DNA of 41,424 nucleotides from assembly GCA_958438955.1 (NCBI GenBank), contig CAUBTS010000006.1, positions 1 through 41,424 on the forward strand, given 5' to 3'. A model generated the notes under the pieces. It was given only the letters and a program-made list of their open reading frames with translations, was not told the origin of the DNA and searched no databases. The position numbers and the translations under genes are program-made. Numbering within the stretch: the first letter of the stretch is position 1; the number at the start of each line of letters is the position of its first letter. The DNA is from an uncultured Collinsella sp. GTDB taxonomy: Bacteria; Actinomycetota; Coriobacteriia; Coriobacteriales; Coriobacteriaceae. This document shows positions 22,240-28,484 of this stretch, one piece after another.

Positions 22240-23853
22240 TTAGGCCTTGACGGTCGCGACGCCCCTGAAGGACATGCTCGTCGTGCCGATGCCCTTGAAG
22301 CCATCGAGGGCCTCGCCGTTGGGCGCGGTAGACGGATCGTCCCAGGAAGCGGAGACGGTCTTGACGTGGACAACGGGGTACAGAACAGCGTTGTCGGCGA
22401 TGATGTCGAAGCACTCGTTCCACTTCTTCTGCTGCTCGTCGCCCTCGGCGGCAAGAGCCTCGTCCATGAGACCGTGGAGTTTCTCCCACTCAGCGGACTC
22501 CTTCCACGGGCAACGGGTCTGCATCCAGACGTTGTCGCCGTACCACCAGTTGAGCAGCAGGTCGGGGTCAGCGCCGAAGCAGGACGGATCGCCAGGGGCA
22601 AGGAGGATATCGTAGGCCTCGCCGCCGTCGATGGCAGCGTAGGTGGCCGGCGAGGTATCGGTCTGGATGGTCACCTCGAAGCCGAGAGCGTCGAGGTCGT
22701 TCTTGACCTGGGCGGCCATGCCCTTAATCTGCTCGTTGTCGGTGGTGCGCAGGGTGATGGCACCCGGGGTGATGCCGGACTCCTCGATGAGCTTCTTGGC
22801 CTTCTTGGCGTCGGTCTTGTACACCGTGGAAGCCTCATGATAGTTGGTGAAGCTCTTGGGCAGGTAGCAGCTGGCAGCGGTGGCAAGGCCGGCGAAGGTG
22901 TTGGTGATCATCTTCTCGGTGTCGAGCGCGTACATGACGGCCTGACGGACCTTGACGTTGTTCCAAGGCTCCTTGGCGACGTTGAACATGATGAAGCGGG
23001 TGCCGAAGCCCTGGACGTTGTCGATCTTGCAGCCAGCGCTCTCGAGCTGGTCGACGGCGTCAGCGGTGACGAGCTCCATAACGAGCGTGGAGCCTTCCTG
23101 CTGGGCGGTAACGCGAGCGGTGGGGTCGGTCAGGATGCTGTACTGGATCTTCTTATCCTCGGCAGCATACTCACCGTTGTACTCGGGGTTGGGAACCAGG
23201 GTGATCTCGGTATCGGAGATAGAGTCGTACATCCAGGGGCCGGAACCGATCGGCTGCTTGGCGCGATCCTCCTCGGACTGAGTAGCCGGGGTAACACGGA
23301 TGATGGCCAGACGATCCTTGAGCAGGGAGAAGTTGGGGACCTTGGTCTTGACCGTTACGGTGCTGGCGTCCTTGGCCTCGATGGACTCGAAGGGCTGGAA
23401 GAACGGAGCATAGGTAGCGGAAGCAGCGCAAGCGGTGTAGGAAGCGACGACGTCGTCAGCAGTGACCTCGGTACCATCGGAGAACTTGGCGCCCTTGCGG
23501 ATGGTGACCTCGAAGGTAGTGTCGTCCACGGACTTGGGATCGTCGGTGGCGAGCTCGTTGAAGGTGCTGTAGTCGTGGTAATCGATGCCGTAGAGACCCT
23601 CGACGACGTGCCAGTTAGCACCCAGGCCCACAGCGGAGCCGGTGCTGGCGGGATCGAAGCTGGACGGAGCGTAAGCGGAACCAGCGGTAATCACACCGCC
23701 GCCACGGTTGGCGGAATCGGCGGAACCGGAAGCGGAACCCTCGTCGTTGGAGCTGCCACCGCAGCCGGTGAGACCAAGCCCTGCGACAGCAGCGACGCTG
23801 CCGGTGAGGCCGAGGAACGAACGCCTGGACATACCCTTGTTGATGATGGCCAT
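22240..23853 (-). CDS. ABC transporter substrate-binding lipoprotein (SatA-type, SBP family 5)
   Basis: This is a 537-residue extracytoplasmic binding protein and the first gene of the nine-gene operon. The N-terminus carries a twin-arginine motif (SRRSFLG, Arg10-Arg11), a hydrophobic stretch and lipobox LTGC with Cys31, followed by a Gly/Ser/Asn linker. The mature region has the family 5 signatures (FDPASTGSA, FEVTIRKGAKFSDGTEVTADDV, PIGSGPW). GGAG lies 6 bp before the chosen ATG. It would bind the solute imported by the permease and fused permease-ATPase. Peptide binding is the family default; sialic acid is inferred from the fusion architecture and the downstream nan genes. Confidence 0.88.
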   Translation of the reverse strand: MAIINKGMSRRSFLGLTGSVAAVAGLGLTGCGGSSNDEGSASGSADSANRGGGVITAGSAYAPSSFDPASTGSAVGLGANWHVVEGLYGIDYHDYSTFNELATDDPKSVDDTTFEVTIRKGAKFSDGTEVTADDVVASYTACAASATYAPFFQPFESIEAKDASTVTVKTKVPNFSLLKDRLAIIRVTPATQSEEDRAKQPIGSGPWMYDSISDTEITLVPNPEYNGEYAAEDKKIQYSILTDPTARVTAQQEGSTLVMELVTADAVDQLESAGCKIDNVQGFGTRFIMFNVAKEPWNNVKVRQAVMYALDTEKMITNTFAGLATAASCYLPKSFTNYHEASTVYKTDAKKAKKLIEESGITPGAITLRTTDNEQIKGMAAQVKNDLDALGFEVTIQTDTSPATYAAIDGGEAYDILLAPGDPSCFGADPDLLLNWWYGDNVWMQTRCPWKESAEWEKLHGLMDEALAAEGDEQQKKWNECFDIIADNAVLYPVVHVKTVSASWDDPSTAPNGEALDGFKGIGTTSMSFRGVATVKA

Positions 23854-23989
23854 GTCTTCTCCTATCAATAGAGAATCTTACCCGGGAGCACCTAGACTTG
23901 CCCCCGCGCAACTTGCGGACGATATATACCTTACCTACCGACGAACCCAACTGAGGTGCCGCGCTCGGCGACCGATACATACATACGCT

Positions 23990-24012
23990 TGAACGGTATT
24001 TACTACCGTTCA
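23990..24012. promoter_or_regulatory. 23-bp inverted repeat overlapping the candidate -10 (operator)
   Basis: TGAACGGTA and TACCGTTCA are perfect 9-bp arms separated by 5 bp (TTTAC). The element covers the proposed -10 box, a typical place for a repressor. The GGTA/TACC arms resemble operators of GntR-type regulators, a family that includes NanR, but the match is not specific. Confidence 0.5.
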
Positions 24013-24077
24013 CCGAATTCATTGACAAACGATTCGCCAGACAGTATGTATCGACGAGGTGAGATATCAGTCATCGT

Positions 24078-24100
24078 CAACCCGCAGGATAGCAGGGTTG
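24078..24100. promoter_or_regulatory. Second inverted repeat upstream of the sialic acid operon
   Basis: CAACCC and GGGTTG form 6-bp arms separated by 11 bp, about 50-77 bp upstream of the candidate -35 box. This is a plausible site for an activator or a distal repressor. There is no match to a known consensus. Confidence 0.3.
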
Positions 24101-24116
24101 TTCACCATGGCTAGTC

Positions 24117-24124
24117 AAACGTTT
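24117..24124. promoter_or_regulatory. AAACGTTT element shared with the gap upstream region
   Basis: The 8-bp palindrome sits in the 10-mer AAACGTTTTA (24117-24126), also present in the palindrome at 11480-11493. LacI-family-like core. Confidence 0.3.
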
Positions 24125-24171
24125 TAGCGTTAATAAAACCCGAAATCGACAGGTAATCGCCGCAAAATAAA

Positions 24172-24192
24172 TGATTGAAAATCGGCCAATCA
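24172..24192 (-). terminator. Weak terminator of uvrC
   Basis: A 6-bp stem (TGATTG / CAATCA) with a 9-nt loop is followed on the minus strand by TTTATTTTG, 27 bp past the uvrC stop. The stem is short and AT-rich, so termination may be partial. Confidence 0.4.
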
Positions 24193-24218
24193 TGTATATC
24201 AGTTGTTTAGAAGCACGT

Positions 24219-26165
24219 TTAGTTTTCGGAACGGTTGGCCGATGCCTGGGCGCGTTCGGCATTCCATGCAACAAGTGCCTCGTGGACCGCTTTGGCGACA
24301 TCGGCCGGAACGCCTCGAACTTCCGCGATCTCTTGCTCGCTCGCCGCGCGCAAACGCTTCATCGAGCCAAAATGGCGCATAAGGGCACGTTTTCTGGTGG
24401 GTCCCACGCCTGGAACGTCATCGAGTACCGAAACCGTCATGGCTTTATCGCGCAATTCGCGATGGAACGTGATGGCAAAACGGTGCGATTCATCGCGCAC
24501 CTGTTTGATTAGATAGAGCGACGCGGACCCGGTCGGAAGCACGACTGGAGTCTCGTCCCAAGGCACGAAAACCTCCTCATCGGCCTTTGCCAAGCCACAA
24601 ACTGGTATATCGAGCCCAAGAGCCTCAAGTTGCTTGATCGCAGCGGTCAATTGCGGCTTACCGCCATCGACAACGAGCAAATCGGGGCGCGATCCAAAGC
24701 GCTCGTCGGCCATGCGCTCGGGAGCATAGCGTCGTCCCAAAACCTCGGACATCGACACGAAGTCGTTTGCCTCGTCCAATTCGGCCTGAATTTTAAAACG
24801 ACGGTACTGGCTCTTGTCGGCGCGTCCGTTGGTAAACACCACCATCGAGGCGACGGTAAAGGTTCCGTGCAGCGTCGAGATATCGAAGCACTCGATACGC
24901 ATCGGCGGCGCTGGCAGCGCCAGCGCGCTTTCGAGCTCCAGGAGCGCCTGATTGGTGCGGTCGTCAGCGTACCCCGTTCGCATCATGTAGCGCATGAGGG
25001 CATGGCGCGCATTTTTGGATGCCATATCGAGCAAACGGTGCTTTTCGCCACGCTGCGGCCTATGGAGATGGCAGGAACGCTCGCGCTTGCCCGCAAGCCA
25101 TTCCCCCAGCGCCTCCGCATCCTCAAGCTCGACGGAAAGGTTGACCTCAGCTGGAATATCAGCCGTCTCGTCGTAATAGCGCTTAAGAAAGCCCGACTGG
25201 AGCTCTTCCTCGTCAACATCAAGACCCTTGTCGAGAATGAACTCGCAGGTGCGAACTGTTCGGCCCTCGCGAACGACGAAGACGCAAGCGGCGGAGATGG
25301 TCTCCTCGCGATAGAACCCGATGACATCGATATCGACACTGGAGGGAAAAACGACTTGCTGACGATCGTCCAGACCCCTGATGACCTCCAAACGACGTTT
25401 GACGCGTGCCGCGCGCTCAAAGTCGAGCGCCTCGGCGGCATCCGTCATCTCGGAGGTCAGCTCATCGACGACATCTTTGCGATGGCCCGACAAAAAGCGC
25501 TCGACACGCTTGACGTTCTTGGCATAGTCTGCCGGGGAAATCGCGCCGACACACGCACCCGGGCCGCGCCCGACATGGTAGTCAAAGCAGGGACGCCCGT
25601 TTTGCGCGCAAATCATATTGACGATGTCTTCCTCGCCCTTGTGGGACTCAACGATACGGCGACAACGACGCCACTCCGCACAGGATGCGGAGCAGATGGG
25701 AATAACCTTGCGCAGCGTATCTATCGTCTCACGTGCCGCACGGCTATCGGTATAGGGTCCAAAATAGCGCGTTCCCGGCTTATGACGCTCACGCGTATAT
25801 TTGATAGCGGGATACAGGTCGCCCTTTGTAATGGCGATAAAGGGGTAGCTCTTGTCATCCTTGAGGTCGACGTTAAAGTACGGATGGTACTGGCCGATCA
25901 GGTTGCGCTCGAGTACAAGCGCCTCATGCTCGGTTTCGACAACGATGTAGTCAAAGCTCGCCACCAGCTGCATCATCAGCGGGATCTTTTGACGCTCATC
26001 CTGCAGTGTCACGTACTGGCGCATACGGGAACGCAGGTTTTTTGCCTTGCCAACGTAGATGACATCGCCCTTGGCATCTTTCCAAAGGTAACATCCGGGC
26101 TGCGTGGGAACGCGCGAAACCTGCTCGGCAAGTGTTGGAATGTTGTCGTGACCGGCCACACGCAC
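24219..26165 (-). CDS. uvrC: UvrABC system protein C (excinuclease subunit)
   Basis: This is a 648-residue nucleotide excision repair nuclease that makes both incisions around damage marked by UvrAB. It has the GIY-YIG domain (GCYLWKDAKGDVIYVGKAKNL, about residues 24-44), a cysteine cluster region (CSASCAEWRRC), and the UVR motif that binds UvrB (MTDAAEALDFERAARVKRRLEVI). The RNase H-like nuclease domain follows (IECFDISTLHG, LLVVDGGKPQL), and tandem helix-hairpin-helix motifs end the protein (VPGVGPTRKRALMRHFG). It begins with GTG directly after the murJ stop; a second GTG two codons on is an alternative. It is the last gene of the ybaK-murJ-uvrC operon. Confidence 0.95.
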   Translation of the reverse strand: MRVAGHDNIPTLAEQVSRVPTQPGCYLWKDAKGDVIYVGKAKNLRSRMRQYVTLQDERQKIPLMMQLVASFDYIVVETEHEALVLERNLIGQYHPYFNVDLKDDKSYPFIAITKGDLYPAIKYTRERHKPGTRYFGPYTDSRAARETIDTLRKVIPICSASCAEWRRCRRIVESHKGEEDIVNMICAQNGRPCFDYHVGRGPGACVGAISPADYAKNVKRVERFLSGHRKDVVDELTSEMTDAAEALDFERAARVKRRLEVIRGLDDRQQVVFPSSVDIDVIGFYREETISAACVFVVREGRTVRTCEFILDKGLDVDEEELQSGFLKRYYDETADIPAEVNLSVELEDAEALGEWLAGKRERSCHLHRPQRGEKHRLLDMASKNARHALMRYMMRTGYADDRTNQALLELESALALPAPPMRIECFDISTLHGTFTVASMVVFTNGRADKSQYRRFKIQAELDEANDFVSMSEVLGRRYAPERMADERFGSRPDLLVVDGGKPQLTAAIKQLEALGLDIPVCGLAKADEEVFVPWDETPVVLPTGSASLYLIKQVRDESHRFAITFHRELRDKAMTVSVLDDVPGVGPTRKRALMRHFGSMKRLRAASEQEIAEVRGVPADVAKAVHEALVAWNAERAQASANRSEN

Positions 26166-27848
26166 CTACTTGCGACGAAGCAGCGCCGAGACCTCGGGCA
26201 TCTTAAGGACGACGGCAAGGCCAAAGGTAACAGCAAGCGAGACGACACCCGCAACGCAAACGTAGCCAAGAGTAATCAGAATCGAGCCGCCAAGTGCCCC
26301 GACAAAGTGCTCAAGCGCCCACATGACGCCGGCGCCTGCGGCAGCACCCAGGCCACCGAGCAAAAGACCAAAGAAACCGCCATGCAGGATAGATTTGACC
26401 TGAAGGCCACGCAGACGACGACGCAGCCACCATAGCGAACATCCGACCAAGATCACGTAGTCGACGACATACGAAAGCGCGATTGCCGGCATACCGAAGC
26501 CCAGCACAACGCCAAACAGCAGAACCGAGCCGGCCTGGCCGATGGCGGAATACAGGCAATAGCGGCTATAGGGCTTCATGTCGAGCAAGGCAGAGAAGCT
26601 CTTCTGCATCAATACGACCACGCCGTAGAGCGGCAGCGAGAACGCCAGGTAGACAAGGAACTCGGACACCAGCGCCACGCCGGACTCATCAAACTTGCCG
26701 GCACAGTAAATCATGTTGAGCGGACGCGCGAAGACAATCAGGTACAGCGCGAACGGAATCAGGAAGAACAGCATCTGGGCGACGCCACGCGAAATGCCCG
26801 TGCGAACGCTGTCGTAATCCTTCTCCTGTGCGTCGTGAGAGAGCTCGGTATAGAGCGCCGTCGAAAGCGAGGCGGCAATCAGCGCGTAGGGCAGCGTGTA
26901 CCACAGGCGCGCATAGGCGATGACGGAAGGACCGGTCTCGGGCTGGACCACCAGCGCGGCAGCGTTGGTGATAGAAGTCGAGACAAACATGCACACCGTG
27001 GCGAGCAGCGTCGGGATACCGAGCGCAATCGTCTGGCGCAGTGCGGGGTCCTTAAAGTCGATATGGATATGGGGATGCACGCCGTGCTTGCCAAGCGCGG
27101 GGATCTGACATGCCATCTGAACAAAGACACCGAGGGTCGTACCGGCCGCAATCAAGATGATGCCGGCACGTTCGCCAAACTGTGCGGACACGGGCGCAAA
27201 ACCCATAAAGCTCGCAATGACGATCACATTGTTGAGGACCGGGGCAAACGTCGACCAGAAGTAGTCGCGGTGTGCGTTGAGAACGCCCGAGAACACCGAG
27301 CCCAAACCATAAAACAGAATCTGGATGGCAAAGAAACGGAACATGAACGCAGCGGTATCCATGCTGCCGCCGTCACCCGAAAGGAACGATTGCGTCCAGA
27401 TAAAGCCCGGGGCGAACACGGTCCCCAGCAACGAAATGCCACCCAGCACCAAAAGCAGAATGCCGAGCAGGTTGCCCACGTACTCGTTTGAGGCCTCGCG
27501 ACCCTGCTCACGCCTCACGCCCATGTACACGGGCAAAAACGCCGTCACGAGCATGCCGCCCATCACGAGTTCGTAGAGCATATTGGGCAGGTTGTTGGCG
27601 ACCTGATAGGAGGACGAGAGTAGCGACATGCCGATAGCGGCCGCCATTGCCCACGTTCGGATAAAACCGGTAACGCGAGACACGATGGTCAGTATGGTCA
27701 TAAGCCCGGCGGAACGACCAACCGTGGAGTAGTCCGACGAGCCCATGTCGTCAGTGTCATCTCGCGACGAAGAAGCTTCGGATGAGGGCGTCTGAGGCGC
27801 AGATTCTTTTGCAAAATGAGCTCCGCACTTCAATTCTTCCTGCGGCAT
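26166..27848 (-). CDS. murJ: Lipid II flippase MurJ (MviN)
   Basis: This is a 560-residue polytopic membrane protein with the MOP-superfamily MurJ sequence (LMTILTIVSRVTGFIRTWAMA, then NNLPNMLYELVMGGMLVTAFLPVY). It has about 14 hydrophobic helices. It flips lipid-linked peptidoglycan precursor across the membrane. A hydrophilic N-terminal extension of about 40 residues rich in Ser and Asp precedes the first helix and is not part of the core fold. The ATG at 27848 lies 3 bp after the ybaK stop, and the stop abuts uvrC, so the three genes are one transcript. The extension could be shortened by a later Met (residue 35), but no better ribosome site was identified. Confidence 0.93.
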   Translation of the reverse strand: MPQEELKCGAHFAKESAPQTPSSEASSSRDDTDDMGSSDYSTVGRSAGLMTILTIVSRVTGFIRTWAMAAAIGMSLLSSSYQVANNLPNMLYELVMGGMLVTAFLPVYMGVRREQGREASNEYVGNLLGILLLVLGGISLLGTVFAPGFIWTQSFLSGDGGSMDTAAFMFRFFAIQILFYGLGSVFSGVLNAHRDYFWSTFAPVLNNVIVIASFMGFAPVSAQFGERAGIILIAAGTTLGVFVQMACQIPALGKHGVHPHIHIDFKDPALRQTIALGIPTLLATVCMFVSTSITNAAALVVQPETGPSVIAYARLWYTLPYALIAASLSTALYTELSHDAQEKDYDSVRTGISRGVAQMLFFLIPFALYLIVFARPLNMIYCAGKFDESGVALVSEFLVYLAFSLPLYGVVVLMQKSFSALLDMKPYSRYCLYSAIGQAGSVLLFGVVLGFGMPAIALSYVVDYVILVGCSLWWLRRRLRGLQVKSILHGGFFGLLLGGLGAAAGAGVMWALEHFVGALGGSILITLGYVCVAGVVSLAVTFGLAVVLKMPEVSALLRRK

Positions 27849-27851
27849 CGC

Positions 27852-28352
27852 TCAGTCCTCTCTCGTAATCGCGGCAACCGTCGCCCCGCAAAATGCAATT
27901 AAATCATCGGGTACAAGCTCGAGCTGATAACCACGCTTGCCTCCCGAAATAAAAATGGTATCCCAAAGGACACACGTCTCATCAATGAGCGTCCGGTAGC
28001 GTTTTTTCATACCGACCGGGCTGCAGCCGCCGCGAACGTAGCCAGTCGCCGCAAGCAAATCCTTCACATGCATCATGGCCAAGGACTTCTCCCCCGCGGC
28101 ACGCGCGGCGGACTTTAGATCGAGCTCGTCGGCAACAGGGATGCAGCACACGACATAGTCGTTGGACGGTGTCACGCAGACCAAAGTCTTAAATCCTTGA
28201 CCGGGCTCCTCGCCAAGCTGCTCCGAAATCGCGACCCCCAGGCCCACCGACTCATCACCATCGTCTTCGTACGTATGTAGAACATAGGAAATGCCGGCGC
28301 TTTCCAGCTCGCGCATCGCATTGGTTTTTGGCGTCTTTACAGCCTTTGCCAT
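27852..28352 (-). CDS. ybaK: Cys-tRNA(Pro)/Cys-tRNA(Cys) deacylase YbaK
   Basis: This is a 166-residue YbaK/EbsC-type editing protein that hydrolyses mischarged Cys-tRNA(Pro) in the cytoplasm. The sequence TNAMRELESAGISYVLHTYE opens the fold. FKTLVCV includes the conserved Lys used in catalysis, and GYVRGGCSPVGMKKRY is the family motif. FISGGKRGYQLELVPDDLI completes the C-terminal part. The start is an ATG with AAAGGA 8 bp upstream. The frame is open for another 32 codons, but that stretch lacks conservation and contains the likely promoter. It is the first gene of ybaK-murJ-uvrC. Confidence 0.93.
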   Translation of the reverse strand: MAKAVKTPKTNAMRELESAGISYVLHTYEDDGDESVGLGVAISEQLGEEPGQGFKTLVCVTPSNDYVVCCIPVADELDLKSAARAAGEKSLAMMHVKDLLAATGYVRGGCSPVGMKKRYRTLIDETCVLWDTIFISGGKRGYQLELVPDDLIAFCGATVAAITRED

Positions 28353-28389
28353 GACATATCCTTTCCCTCGCATTCGGACGTAAAAATTA

Positions 28390-28395
28390 AGTATA
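28390..28395 (-). promoter_or_regulatory. Candidate -10 box of the ybaK-murJ-uvrC operon
   Basis: TATACT on the minus strand would give a leader of about 30 nt. The best -35 candidate is weak (GTGACG at 19 bp). Its position just downstream of the uvrA terminator supports a separate promoter. Confidence 0.35.
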
Positions 28396-28433
28396 TGTCC
28401 AATTCGGCTGCATACGTCACTTCGACACAGCAA

Positions 28434-28464
28434 GCGCCATCGAATCACGAGGAGTCGATGGCGC
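28434..28464 (-). terminator. Terminator of uvrA
   Basis: A perfect 10-bp stem (GCGCCATCGA / TCGATGGCGC) with an 11-nt loop lies 20 bp after the uvrA stop. It is followed on the minus strand by TTGCTGTG, so the U-run is poor but the hairpin is strong. Confidence 0.65.
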
Positions 28465-28484
28465 CCATAAACTGAATCGCCTAT

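Larger units (their letters stand above)
23854..24218 (-). promoter_or_regulatory. Control region of the sialic acid operon (365 bp, no gene)
   Basis: This AT-richer stretch between the binding-protein gene and the end of uvrC holds no credible ORF. On the minus strand a candidate promoter has TTGTCA (24023-24028), a 17-bp spacer and TAGTAA (24000-24005), with a leader of about 140 nt. A TATATA at 23923-23928 is an alternative -10. Three separate repeats flank or overlap these: 23990-24012, 24078-24100 and the AAACGTTT core at 24117-24124. This suggests control by more than one regulator. Confidence 0.5.

Noticed and set aside
23990..24012. Direct match to the E. coli NanR site
   Set aside because: The E. 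coli site is made of GGTATA direct repeats. Here the arms are inverted with a different sequence, so only a general operator call is justified.
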